Shown one piece after another: positions 41,395 to 50,106 of a DNA stretch of 64,000 nucleotides (positions within the stretch are counted from its first letter, which is position 1; every line of letters begins with the position of its first letter). A model generated the notes under the pieces. It saw nothing but the letters and a program-made list of their open reading frames with translations. It made no database searches and was not told the origin of the DNA. The translations under genes and the position numbers were made by a program. The DNA is from an uncultured Prevotella sp. (GTDB lineage: Bacteria; Bacteroidota; Bacteroidia; Bacteroidales; Bacteroidaceae): positions 1 through 64,000 of the forward strand of contig UQZX01000008.1 in NCBI GenBank assembly GCA_900545525.1, read 5' to 3'.

Positions 41395-41949
41395 TTATTT
41401 GAAATAGCGCTTGTAAAGACCCATGAAGCCTGCACAGTGGCGTGCCTCGTCCTTTGCCATTTCGTGAACAGTGTCGTGAACGGCGTCCATTCCTGCAGCC
41501 TTTGCGTTTCTTGCAATGCGGAACTTGTCTTCGCAAGCGCCGCGCTCTGCTGCGATACGTGCCTCGAGATTGCTCTTGGTGTCTTTGAGGACGTCGCCGA
41601 GAAGTTCTGCAAACTTTGCTGCGTGTTCTGCCTCTTCAAAAGCATAACGCTTGTAAGCCTCTGCTATTTCGGGGTATCCTTCACGGTCTGCCTGACGGCT
41701 CATTGCCAGATACATTCCCACTTCGCCGCACTCGCCGTTGAAGTGTGCATTGAGATCTTTTATCATCTCCTCGTTTGCATTTTCCTTTATTGCAGCACCA
41801 AGTTCATGGACTGTAGCGAAAGACTCTGTGTCGTTAACGTCCATTTCGTTGAACTTCTCTTTGCCTGCCTTACAAATAGGACACTTCTCTGGTGCCTCAT
41901 CACCTTCGTGAACATATCCACAAACGGTGCAGATAAACTTTTTTTTCAT
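41395..41949 (-). CDS. Reverse rubrerythrin (rubredoxin domain N-terminal)
   Basis: 184 residues. Rubredoxin-type iron site at the N-terminus (FICTVCGYVHEGDE, PEKCPICKAG, residues about 6-27), then the diiron four-helix domain with Glu/His ligands (GECGEVGMYLAMSRQADREG, FEEAEHAAKFAELL, AERGACEDK, DEARHCAGFMGLYKR). The rubredoxin domain is first, unlike classical rubrerythrin, hence reverse rubrerythrin, an NADH-linked peroxide reductase in anaerobes. Nineteen bp downstream of the PerR-like regulator. Confidence 0.93.
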   Translation of the reverse strand: MKKKFICTVCGYVHEGDEAPEKCPICKAGKEKFNEMDVNDTESFATVHELGAAIKENANEEMIKDLNAHFNGECGEVGMYLAMSRQADREGYPEIAEAYKRYAFEEAEHAAKFAELLGDVLKDTKSNLEARIAAERGACEDKFRIARNAKAAGMDAVHDTVHEMAKDEARHCAGFMGLYKRYFK

Positions 41950-41968
41950 AATGTTTTTATTTTATTGG

Positions 41969-42400
41969 TTATTTATTATCCTGCTGTCCGGAAAGACAAC
42001 GGGAACATATTCCTTTATAATACAGCTGCATCTCATCGACGGAATTGCCGTCTATCATCATGTTCTTGACGGTTGTTGGTGCAGGTTCGTCAAAGAAGTC
42101 GATGACACGTCCGCACTTTTTACAGTAGAAGTGGACATGCGGGTTGGTGTTACCGTCGTAGCAGACCCTGTGCTCGTCTATCGTTATCATGCGTGCTGCA
42201 TCGTGTTCAGACAGAAGCCTCAGCGTGTTGTACACTGTCGTACGGCTTAGCGTGGGCATTTTACTGCACAGTCCGGCATATACATCCTCCACGGTGGGGT
42301 GGGTATCGTTGTTCATCAGATACTCCATAATCTCCAGTCTTTGTACCGAAGGGCGTATATTGCATTGTGTCAGAATGTCGTATGCGCTTTTGTCTGCCAT
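41969..42400 (-). CDS. Fur-family regulator, PerR-like
   Basis: 143 residues from the Met at 42400 (MADKSAYDI); the earlier Met at 42424 is also possible. Winged helix NIRPSVQRLEIMEYLMNNDT and TLSRTTVYNTLRLLSEHD, regulatory metal site HVCYDG-like RVCYDGNTNPHVHFYCKKCG and the second CxxC in ICSRCLSG (structural zinc). The partner gene, reverse rubrerythrin, argues for a peroxide-sensing PerR rather than an iron-sensing Fur. Confidence 0.9.
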   Translation of the reverse strand: MADKSAYDILTQCNIRPSVQRLEIMEYLMNNDTHPTVEDVYAGLCSKMPTLSRTTVYNTLRLLSEHDAARMITIDEHRVCYDGNTNPHVHFYCKKCGRVIDFFDEPAPTTVKNMMIDGNSVDEMQLYYKGICSRCLSGQQDNK

Positions 42401-42487
42401 ATTAATTGTTTTATTGTTATGCAACGATAATGTAAACCGGATGCAATGAAACTTGTTTCATATTGCTGAGGTGCAGCTTATCTTATG

Positions 42488-42518
42488 CAAAGATACAAAT
42501 AAAAGATTATAATACAAA
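42488..42518 (-). promoter_or_regulatory. Promoter of the perR-rubrerythrin operon, with possible operator
   Basis: TTTG (42518-42515), 19 bp, TATCTTTG (42495-42488) on the minus strand. An AT-rich dyad around the -33 region (ACAAATTTTATTTTTGT, 42514-42530, imperfect) is a candidate PerR site. The rest of the 400-bp gap (42531-42709) shows only a weak stem CACCT...AGGTG. Confidence 0.6.
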
Positions 42519-42709
42519 TTTTATTTTTGTAAAAATTACAAATTATTTGATTGCTTGTTTACACCTTATTATATATAGGTGAGTTGGATTTAAGAACCTG
42601 GCATATACAAATATCAATATATGTATATATGAAATGGCGCATTGTCAGACAAAATGAAGAAAAGACGGTGTGTGAGCGGACGCATTATGGTGGGTATAAT
42701 ATAAAAACA

Positions 42710-42768
42710 GGAGTGTGCATAATTGCCGGTCCGTTTCATTGGTGGATGACTTGCATTATGCACACTCC
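42710..42768 (-). terminator. Terminator after the DUF4293 gene
   Basis: Perfect 14-bp arms GGAGTGTGCATAAT (42710-42723) and its complement (42755-42768); on the minus strand it is followed by TGTTTTTATATT. Confidence 0.85.
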
Positions 42769-42801
42769 CGTGTATTGTGACTTATAATGTCTTGTTGTCT
42801 T

Positions 42802-43260
42802 TTATCTTATTCTGTCTGCCGATCTTACAAGTGCCTCATCGGCAAGTATTGCCTTGCGTGCCATGAAGTTAAGGATAAGTGAAACGGCAGGGAATGCAGC
42901 CGTAAACGACATCCTGAACTCTGTATTGGCGTTGCTGTATGTTACAAAACCTATAAAGAAATATGCCGCATACCATGCAACAAGAAGCAATATGTTTAAA
43001 AGACACATCCGTCCCTGTCTTTTCCTGTTGCTGTATGTGAATATCGCAGCTATGGATATTGTGCATGTAAGCAGAAGAAGTGCAAAAAGTATGCAGCCTG
43101 AAAAGTCGAGTGAGCCGTCGGATGTTTTCATCCATAGGTTGTATAAACCGTGGTCGGGCATTATCGTAGACGATACAAACCTGCCTATGGGCAGGCACAG
43201 GCATATTATACTTATGATGACGGAGATAAGGAGATATAGTGTCTGTTTACGTTGTATCAT
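42802..43260 (-). CDS. DUF4293 membrane protein
   Basis: 152 residues, four membrane helices (about 8-28, 52-74, 85-108, 118-137), starting MIQRKQTLYLLISVIISIIC, the usual opening of DUF4293. Function unknown. Third gene of bamD-rpoZ-DUF4293, a gene order typical of Bacteroidetes; its start touches the rpoZ stop. Confidence 0.85.
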   Translation of the reverse strand: MIQRKQTLYLLISVIISIICLCLPIGRFVSSTIMPDHGLYNLWMKTSDGSLDFSGCILFALLLLTCTISIAAIFTYSNRKRQGRMCLLNILLLVAWYAAYFFIGFVTYSNANTEFRMSFTAAFPAVSLILNFMARKAILADEALVRSADRIR

Positions 43261-43592
43261 CAGTCTTTGGATGCTTCTTTGGATGTTTCGCGCCAGTAAA
43301 TATTAGAGTTAACAAATTCTTCTGTTGCCAAGAGTGTGGGCTTGGGCAACTTTTCATAGTACCGTGAGATTTCAATCTGCTCACGGTTTTCAAAAACTTC
43401 CTCCAAGCTGTCGTTATAAGAAGCAAACTCTGCAAGCTTCTTGCTAAGGTCCTGCTTTATTTCAACCGATATCTGATTGGCGCGTTTTGCAATAATAGAT
43501 ACGCTCTCATAGATGTTTCCGGTTTCATCGCATAGATCCATAATGTTGCGTGTAACTGTGTTTACAGGTGCTTTTGATTTCTTGTAATCCAT
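43260..43592 (-). CDS. rpoZ: RNA polymerase omega subunit
   Basis: 110 residues. Fits the Bacteroidetes omega/Rpb6 family: VTRNIMDLCDETGNIYESVS, IIAKRANQISVEIKQDLSKK, then a charged C-terminal part. Omega binds the beta-prime subunit and helps core assembly. Located between bamD and DUF4293, a common arrangement. Confidence 0.85.
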   Translation of the reverse strand: MDYKKSKAPVNTVTRNIMDLCDETGNIYESVSIIAKRANQISVEIKQDLSKKLAEFASYNDSLEEVFENREQIEISRYYEKLPKPTLLATEEFVNSNIYWRETSKEASKD

Positions 43593-43680
43593 TATTTTAT
43601 ACTTTAATATTTATTAATTCAAAGATGTTCTTATTTTAAGAAACGGCGTTGTCACTGGTTGTCGTGCAGTTTTCGCCGTG

Positions 43681-44511
43681 TTATTCCTTTGTGTATTTCT
43701 TGCAGGTGGCAATATATTTTTCTGCAAGACTGCGCTCTTTTGAGTCTGGATATTCGTTGATAAATCCATAACACTCATCTTCTGCGTCGCGATAACGGTC
43801 AAGGCGTTTTTCTTCCACGCTCTGTTCCGCAAGGCAGAATTTGCTTTTCATTATCAGAGATGCGAATTCTTCCCGGTGTTCCGTATACGGATAGTCCTTC
43901 ATTGCGTTTTGTGCAGTGATGATACATGCCTCGTAGTTGCTTCCTCCGCTTGTGCAGTTTCCAAAGTAAGTGCCGAGGTTGTAATAAAGTTGTGCCGAAT
44001 AGAGCTCTTTCTTTACAAGCTTGTCCTGAAGCTGGAAAAGACGTTGCTGTGCCGTACTTTTCATTGTTGCATCAGGAAACAGGTCCATATATTCCTGAAA
44101 AGCAGCGATTGCGTTTACGGTTTCCGTCTGGTCCAGACGTGGTTCGGGAGTGCTTTGGAAAAGACTTTCACCGATGTAGTATGATGCCATTTCGGCATAA
44201 ATGCCTTTGGGATAGCTCTTGTAATACTTCTTGAAGCACTCCGCAGCACTCTCATAATCCTTGTTCCCATATTCGGACATGGCAAGCATGTAAAGAGATT
44301 CTTCTGCGTTTTCCGTTCCTTTCATCATTGTGAAAAGTTCTCTGAGCAGTGTTGAAGAGCGTGTGTACTTGCCGTTGGCGAAGCATTCTTTGGCATATTC
44401 GTATTTGAAATTATAATCCTGCGACTTGTACACCTGATTGAATTCATGGGCGCAACCGGTAAAAGACAGTGCCACACATGAATATATTGCAATAAGAATG
44501 TTATTCTTCAT
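43681..44511 (-). CDS. bamD: Outer-membrane assembly lipoprotein BamD
   Basis: 276 residues from the Met at 44511. Lipoprotein signal with lipobox SFTGC, then TPR-like repeats (YEYAKECFANGKYTRSSTLL; YMLAMSEYGNKDYESAAECF; AFQEYMDLFPDATMKSTAQQ; YYNLGTYFGNCTSGGSNYEA). This is the BamD/ComL layout; it anchors BamA folding of barrels. A strong promoter is divergent from uvrB. Confidence 0.9.
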   Translation of the reverse strand: MKNNILIAIYSCVALSFTGCAHEFNQVYKSQDYNFKYEYAKECFANGKYTRSSTLLRELFTMMKGTENAEESLYMLAMSEYGNKDYESAAECFKKYYKSYPKGIYAEMASYYIGESLFQSTPEPRLDQTETVNAIAAFQEYMDLFPDATMKSTAQQRLFQLQDKLVKKELYSAQLYYNLGTYFGNCTSGGSNYEACIITAQNAMKDYPYTEHREEFASLIMKSKFCLAEQSVEEKRLDRYRDAEDECYGFINEYPDSKERSLAEKYIATCKKYTKE

Positions 44512-44531
44512 TATAATGATAATTTGAGTTG

Positions 44532-44562
44532 CAAAATTACACATAATTCTATTAATACCAAA
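44532..44562 (-). promoter_or_regulatory. Promoter for bamD
   Basis: TTTG (44562-44559), 19 bp, TAATTTTG (44539-44532) on the minus strand. Confidence 0.75.
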
Positions 44563-44624
44563 AGCTTAAAAAGGCTTTTTAGTAAAAATAACATCCTTTT
44601 CATGTTTATTAGGCACTTAATTTG

Positions 44625-44632
44625 TATTTTTG
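44625..44632 (+). promoter_or_regulatory. Promoter -7 box for uvrB
   Basis: TATTTTTG; leader about 70 nt. No SOS-type dyad evident. Confidence 0.5.
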
Positions 44633-44709
44633 CAGCCGTAAAACAGGTTAGGATAAAGGTATGTTTAAATAAGGCATTTGACTTGTAATGCCATTATTCG
44701 GCACAGTGT

Positions 44710-46749
44710 ATGGGGAAATTCAAGATAACGTCTAAATACAGTCCCACCGGTGACCAGCCGGAGGCAATAAAAGAACTGGTAAACGGTATTCGCCGCGGTG
44801 ACAAATCGCAGGTTTTGCTTGGCGTTACAGGTTCGGGAAAGACTTTTACCATTGCCAACGTCATTGCACAGGTGAACAAGCCGACCCTTATTCTAAGCCA
44901 TAACAAGACCCTTGCGGCACAACTCTATGAGGAGATGAAAGGTTTCTTTCCCGAAAATGCCGTGGAATACTATGTTTCTTATTATGATTATTACCAGCCG
45001 GAGGCATATCTCCCGCAGACGGATACTTATATAGAGAAAGACCTTGCCATTAATGAGGAGATAGACCGTCTGCGTCTGTCTTCCGTATCCTCTCTCTTGT
45101 CCGGACGCAGTGACGTTGTTGTCGTCTCTTCCGTGTCGTGTATATATGGTATGGGCGGTCCTGCGGCGATGGCGGGCAGCGTGATACGTATAAAGAAGGG
45201 CATGGTGATAGACAGGAATGCCTTTCTCATGAAGTTGGTGGGTGCCCTTTACGTAAGAAACGACATCGAGTTGAAGCGCGGCAATTTCAGGGTCAAGGGT
45301 GAGACCGTGGACATATTCATGGCTTACAGCGACTATGTGCTGCGCGTTACTTTCTGGGATGACGAGATAGACACTATAGAGGAGGTGGATGCTGTGTCGT
45401 ATCACAAGTTGGCATCCTTTGATGAATACCAGATATATCCGGCAAACCTCTTTGTTACATCAAAGGAACAGACAGAATATGCCGTAAGGCAGATACAGGA
45501 AGACTTGCAGGAACGTATCGACTTCTTTAATGAAATAGGAGACAGCATTAAGGCTCAGCGTATTAAAGAGCGCGTGGAATATGACCTTGAGATGATAAAA
45601 GAGCTTGGGCACTGTTCGGGTATAGAGAACTATTCACGGTATTTTGACGGCCGTGAAGAGGGGCAGAAGCCATATTGTCTTTTAGATTTCTTTCCAAAGG
45701 ACTTTCTTCTTGTCATCGATGAGAGCCATGTAAGTGTGCCGCAGATAAGGGCTATGTATGGAGGAGACAGGGCAAGAAAGACCAATCTTGTTGAATTTGG
45801 CTTCCGTCTTCCTGCCGCTTTCGACAACCGCCCGCTTAAGTTTGAGGAGTTTCATGACATGATAAATCAGGTTATATATGTATCTGCCACTCCGGCAGAC
45901 TATGAACTTGAGGAGTCTGAAGGCATTGTTGTCGAGCAGGTGATACGTCCTACCGGACTTCTTGATCCGGAAATAGAGGTGCGTCCGAGTGAAAATCAGA
46001 TAGACGACCTTATGGATGAGATACTGATAAGATGTGAGAAAGACGAGCGTACGCTTGTTACAACACTTACAAAGCGTATGGCAGAAGAACTGACAGAGTA
46101 TCTCTTAAACCATGAAGTGCGCGCAAACTATATCCACAGTGACGTCGCAACGCTTGACAGGGTCAAGATTATGAGTGACCTGCGTACCGGTCTGTTCGAC
46201 GTATTGGTTGGTGTCAATCTTCTTCGCGAAGGTCTTGACCTGCCGGAGGTTTCTCTTGTAGCAATCCTTGATGCCGACAAGGAAGGCTTTCTGCGTTCTC
46301 ACCGTTCGCTTACGCAGACAGCAGGGCGTGCGGCACGCAACATTAACGGAAAGGTTATAATGTATGCCGACAGTATAACGGCGAGCATGCAGATGACGAT
46401 AGACGAGACATTGAGAAGACGTACCAAGCAGTTGAAGTATAATGAAGAGCACCATATAACCCCCAAGCAGGTATCGAAGGACATAAAGCAGAACATACTC
46501 GTGAAGAATGCGGGACCGTCAGGCGACGGGATACAACGGAAAAAAGAATACCGTCCCTATATTGAAGCGGACGAAGCGGCTTTTGCCGCCGACTGTATTA
46601 TTGATAAAATGTCAAGAGAACAGCTGGAAAAGAGCATAGAACGGACCACGCAGCTTATGAAACAGTCTGCAAAGGAACTCGATTTCATACAGGCGGCGCA
46701 ATACAGGGATGAAATTGTACAGCTCCGGAAAATACTTGAGACAAAGTAG
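44710..46749 (+). CDS. uvrB: Excinuclease ABC subunit B
   Basis: 679 residues, standard length. Walker A GVTGSGKTFTIAN near residue 37, beta-hairpin YYDYYQPEAYLP near 88, DESHVSVPQ near 335, motif V GVNLLREGLDLPEVSLV and VI QTAGRAARN, and a C-terminal UVR domain (AKELDFIQAAQYRDEIVQLR). It forms the damage-verification complex with UvrA. Monocistronic. Confidence 0.98.
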   Translation: MGKFKITSKYSPTGDQPEAIKELVNGIRRGDKSQVLLGVTGSGKTFTIANVIAQVNKPTLILSHNKTLAAQLYEEMKGFFPENAVEYYVSYYDYYQPEAYLPQTDTYIEKDLAINEEIDRLRLSSVSSLLSGRSDVVVVSSVSCIYGMGGPAAMAGSVIRIKKGMVIDRNAFLMKLVGALYVRNDIELKRGNFRVKGETVDIFMAYSDYVLRVTFWDDEIDTIEEVDAVSYHKLASFDEYQIYPANLFVTSKEQTEYAVRQIQEDLQERIDFFNEIGDSIKAQRIKERVEYDLEMIKELGHCSGIENYSRYFDGREEGQKPYCLLDFFPKDFLLVIDESHVSVPQIRAMYGGDRARKTNLVEFGFRLPAAFDNRPLKFEEFHDMINQVIYVSATPADYELEESEGIVVEQVIRPTGLLDPEIEVRPSENQIDDLMDEILIRCEKDERTLVTTLTKRMAEELTEYLLNHEVRANYIHSDVATLDRVKIMSDLRTGLFDVLVGVNLLREGLDLPEVSLVAILDADKEGFLRSHRSLTQTAGRAARNINGKVIMYADSITASMQMTIDETLRRRTKQLKYNEEHHITPKQVSKDIKQNILVKNAGPSGDGIQRKKEYRPYIEADEAAFAADCIIDKMSREQLEKSIERTTQLMKQSAKELDFIQAAQYRDEIVQLRKILETK

Positions 46750-46799
46750 CACGTGATGTTAAAATATGCTTAATGTACGTAAAATCACACATTATTTAC

Positions 46800-46807
46800 T
46801 AATTTTG
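46800..46807 (+). promoter_or_regulatory. Promoter -7 box for the DUF4468 gene
   Basis: TAATTTTG, 37 bases before the Met at 46844. It lies inside the longest open frame, which supports the internal start. Confidence 0.55.
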
Positions 46808-46843
46808 CGCTTATTAATATTCAAATTAAAGCTTGAAACGTTT

Positions 46844-47479
46844 ATGAGACTTATCGCAACATCCATATTGGCAGTCTTTTCCATTGTAGGTTTTGCACAG
46901 AATGTATGGGAAAAACCTGTTCAGAATACCACTAAAACAGTAGAGGAAGTAGTTAAGCCCAATCCGGATGAGAAATATCTTGCCGGGGCTGTGGCTGAAG
47001 AAGACGGGAAAGTGCAGTGGACTCTTGACATCGATGTTCCGGGTAAAAGCGCAGAACAGATATATGACAAGATGTACAGGTGCCTTGATGACCTTACAAA
47101 ACAGGAAAACCAGCTTGAGGGAAGTTGCGTGGCGCTGGTAAACAAGAAGGACCATATAATCGTGGCAACAATAAGAGAGTGGCTTGTTTTTAAAGACTCT
47201 TTCCTTTCGCTTGACCGTTCAAAGTTTAATTATACCCTTATTGCGGAGTGTAAGGACAATCATCTGACATTGAAGATGAACCGTATATATTATAAGTACG
47301 AGGAAGACCGAAAGCCGCAAGGTGGCGGAGTATATAAGGCTGAGGACTGGATTTCGGACGCAAAAGCCCTTAACAAGAAGCAGACGAAGCTTCTTCCCGG
47401 TTCGGCAAAGTTCCGTCGTAAGACCATTGACCGTAAGGATTTCCTTTTTGAGAATATTGAGCGAATTGTTAAGGAATAG
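46844..47479 (+). CDS. DUF4468 secreted protein
   Basis: 211 residues from the Met at 46844, with signal peptide MRLIATSILAVFSIVGFAQN. The body, EDGKVQWTLDIDVPGKSAEQ, QIYDKMYRCLDDLTKQ, ATIREWLVFKDSFLSLD, matches the DUF4468 (TBP-like fold) family of Bacteroidetes, of unknown role. The region after residue 150 adds a conserved-looking basic part. Followed by a small membrane protein gene 45 bp downstream. Confidence 0.8.
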   Translation: MRLIATSILAVFSIVGFAQNVWEKPVQNTTKTVEEVVKPNPDEKYLAGAVAEEDGKVQWTLDIDVPGKSAEQIYDKMYRCLDDLTKQENQLEGSCVALVNKKDHIIVATIREWLVFKDSFLSLDRSKFNYTLIAECKDNHLTLKMNRIYYKYEEDRKPQGGGVYKAEDWISDAKALNKKQTKLLPGSAKFRRKTIDRKDFLFENIERIVKE

Positions 47480-47524
47480 GCTGCTTCTCAAGCCTTTGAG
47501 GTCTTTGCATAAAAGAAACTGATT

Positions 47525-47731
47525 ATGGAGAGGAACTTGCATCATCGCAAACGGGAGGACAAACACGATAAATACTTCATGGTACGCAATATCATGAACC
47601 TTATATTTGTGGCTGGTGCCGTAATAGGATTATTGTTTTACTTCTTTTGGAGCAAAGAGACAGGAACATATATAATACTAATTTCAATGGCATTCAAGTT
47701 CTTTGAGTGTATATTCCGTTTTATAAAATGA
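47525..47731 (+). CDS. Small two-helix membrane protein, unknown
   Basis: 68 residues: charged N-terminus (MERNLHHRKREDKHDK), helices at about 22-42 (IMNLIFVAGAVIGLLFYFFW) and 48-66. Its stop overlaps the start of the large porin as ATGA, so it is likely translated with that gene. No family recognised. Confidence 0.75.
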   Translation: MERNLHHRKREDKHDKYFMVRNIMNLIFVAGAVIGLLFYFFWSKETGTYIILISMAFKFFECIFRFIK

Positions 47732-50055
47732 GTAGACTTTTATTTGCATTGCTGTTGCTTGTCTTGTGCAACGGCACTGCATTGTCGCAAGATTTCAACC
47801 AGATAACAGATGATGGCGCCTATACACCTGCCGGACAAGACAGGCATAACAGACGCGATACGCTGAACAATAACAACAAGGAAATACCCAAGGGACTGAA
47901 GGTGTGGACCGTTGACGAACGGTTTGGCGACCGTGTTGCGGCTGTTCCCGACACGTTATCGCACATGTTCATGAACTCTATATTCACCTCTGGCATGAGA
48001 GGAGAGTACAATACCACCGGAAATCTTGGTGCCCCGCGCATAAACCGCATATTCATCGACCGTGATATACCGGGGCAATTCATCTTTACACAGCCGTATG
48101 ACTATTTCATAACGCCTGTGGACAAGTTCTTGTTTACCAACACTTTGTCTCCCATAACAAACATCTCATATAATGAATGTGGTGACAAGACGAACGGAGA
48201 GGATCATCTTAAGGCTCTGTTTGGCGTCAATGCAGGCAAGGAACTTGGCATGGGATTTAAGTTTGATTATATCTATGGGCGTGGATATTATCAAAACCAA
48301 AGCACGTCACATTTCAACTATTCAATGTATGCCTCATATCTTGGGGAACGCTACAATGCGCATCTGCTCATGTCGACAAACCATGAGAAGGTGACTGAGA
48401 ACGGAGGTATAACGGACGACAGGTATATCACTCATCCTGAAATGTTTGAAGATGACTTCAAGGAGAATGAAATTCCGGTTGTGCTTGAGCGTAACTGGAA
48501 CAGAAATGACAACCAGCATATTTTCTTCTCCCACCGTTATAACGTCGGCTTCAGCCGCAAGGTCAAGATGACGGAAGACGAGATAAAGGCACGCAAGTTT
48601 GCAATAGAAGCAAAGAAAGAGAATGATGCAGAGAAAGAAAAGGAGAAGGCTCGGAAGAAGGCAAGACGTGACGGAAAGAAGTTTGATGAAGACGGTTTTG
48701 ACAGTAACAGAACCTTTTCGGGGCGTCCGGACGATGCTGTGATAGCCGGCGATGAGCCTGCTGTGACTGAAGGAGATAAGGAAAACAGGATTTCTGTCGC
48801 CGATAAGACGATGTTGGACAGCCTTTCTGTTGCGGATAATAAGGCTGCAGAGGATACGGCATGGATGAAAAGCGAGTATGTACCGGTTACAAGTTTCATA
48901 CATACACTTAAAGTTGACAACTACAGGCGTATATATCAGGCATACGATACTCCCGAGAACTATTATGCAAACAAATATTTCGACGGTATAGGCAGGGCTG
49001 CCGGAGACTCCATATACGACAAGACGCGCCACTATTCAATAAAGAACACCTTTGCCATTGCCCTGCTTGAAGGATTTAACAAGTGGGCAAAGGCTGGGCT
49101 GAAAGCCTTTGCAACGTCCGAACTCAGACATTTTACTCTTGCAGATGTTGATAACGGGCTGGCAAAATACAGCGAGCATAATGTAAGTGTGGGAGGTCAG
49201 CTGAGCAAAACACAGGGTTCTCTGCTGCATTACAATGTGACGGGAGAAACATGGGTTGCAGGTGAGGATGCCGGACAGATAAAGATTGATGCGGCGGCAG
49301 ACCTGAATTTCAAGCTTTTCAGTGATACTGTCAGACTTGCGGCACGTGCTTATTTCTATCGTCTCAGCCCTACTTTCTATCACAGGCATTTTCATTCCAA
49401 GCATTATTGGTGGGATAATACCGGGCTTGACAACGAGATACGCTCGCACATAGAAGGCGTATTCTCATTGAAACGCACGCGTACGCGGCTCAGAGTGGCA
49501 ATAGACGAATTGAAGAACTATACATATTTTGCACAGAGCTATAACATTACGGATGATTTCGGCCGTACAGGCAACAGTGTAACCGTAAATCAGTGTGGCG
49601 ATAACATCAGCCTTATGACACTTCAGCTTGAACAGGACTTCAGGCTTGGACCGCTGAACTGGGAAAATCAGATAACTTATCAGAAGTCGAGCAAGGCAGA
49701 AGTGCTGCCCGTTCCAGACATCAATGTATACAGCAACCTGTATCTGCGCTTTAAAATAGCACGCGTGCTGAAGGTAGACTTAGGTGCAGACGTGAGATAC
49801 TTCACCAAATATTACGCCCCCGACTACAGTCCCGCAATAGGTCAGTATACTGTACAGGACAACGGAGACAACAACATAAAGCTGGGAGGATATCCGATTG
49901 TAAATGTCTATGCAAACATGCATCTCAAGCAGACACGTTTCTTCGTAATGATGAGTCATGTCAACGCCGGTGACGGAGAGGCGTTTCTCACACCTCATTA
50001 TCCGATTAATACAATGGTTTTGCGTTTTGGCTTGTCGTGGAACTTCTTTAATTAG
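47728..50055 (+). CDS. Putative porin (outer-membrane barrel)
   Basis: 775 residues from the Met at 47728. Signal peptide MSRLLFALLLLVLCNGTALS followed by Q. Repeated beta-strand patterns with alternating aromatics through to a C-terminal FGLSWNFFN ending near Phe. It fits the Bacteroidetes putative-porin family (PF14121 type). A charged, Lys/Glu-rich insertion (about residues 290-330, EKEKEKARKKARRDGKKF) is probably a surface or periplasmic loop. Substrate unknown. Followed 51 bp later by an aminotransferase. Confidence 0.8.
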   Translation: MSRLLFALLLLVLCNGTALSQDFNQITDDGAYTPAGQDRHNRRDTLNNNNKEIPKGLKVWTVDERFGDRVAAVPDTLSHMFMNSIFTSGMRGEYNTTGNLGAPRINRIFIDRDIPGQFIFTQPYDYFITPVDKFLFTNTLSPITNISYNECGDKTNGEDHLKALFGVNAGKELGMGFKFDYIYGRGYYQNQSTSHFNYSMYASYLGERYNAHLLMSTNHEKVTENGGITDDRYITHPEMFEDDFKENEIPVVLERNWNRNDNQHIFFSHRYNVGFSRKVKMTEDEIKARKFAIEAKKENDAEKEKEKARKKARRDGKKFDEDGFDSNRTFSGRPDDAVIAGDEPAVTEGDKENRISVADKTMLDSLSVADNKAAEDTAWMKSEYVPVTSFIHTLKVDNYRRIYQAYDTPENYYANKYFDGIGRAAGDSIYDKTRHYSIKNTFAIALLEGFNKWAKAGLKAFATSELRHFTLADVDNGLAKYSEHNVSVGGQLSKTQGSLLHYNVTGETWVAGEDAGQIKIDAAADLNFKLFSDTVRLAARAYFYRLSPTFYHRHFHSKHYWWDNTGLDNEIRSHIEGVFSLKRTRTRLRVAIDELKNYTYFAQSYNITDDFGRTGNSVTVNQCGDNISLMTLQLEQDFRLGPLNWENQITYQKSSKAEVLPVPDINVYSNLYLRFKIARVLKVDLGADVRYFTKYYAPDYSPAIGQYTVQDNGDNNIKLGGYPIVNVYANMHLKQTRFFVMMSHVNAGDGEAFLTPHYPINTMVLRFGLSWNFFN

Positions 50056-50106
50056 GATGTCCAATATACGGTAACATTAATAGAAAAAGAAAAGGAAACT
50101 CTTATT

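Noticed and set aside
41134..42069. Plus-strand open frame of 311 codons opposite reverse rubrerythrin and the PerR-like gene
   Set aside because: Cys- and Leu-rich antisense of two solid genes; it also runs through two terminators.
42551..42787. Plus-strand 78-codon frame in the perR-DUF4293 gap
   Set aside because: It overlaps a strong terminator, lacks a promoter and has shadow-like composition.
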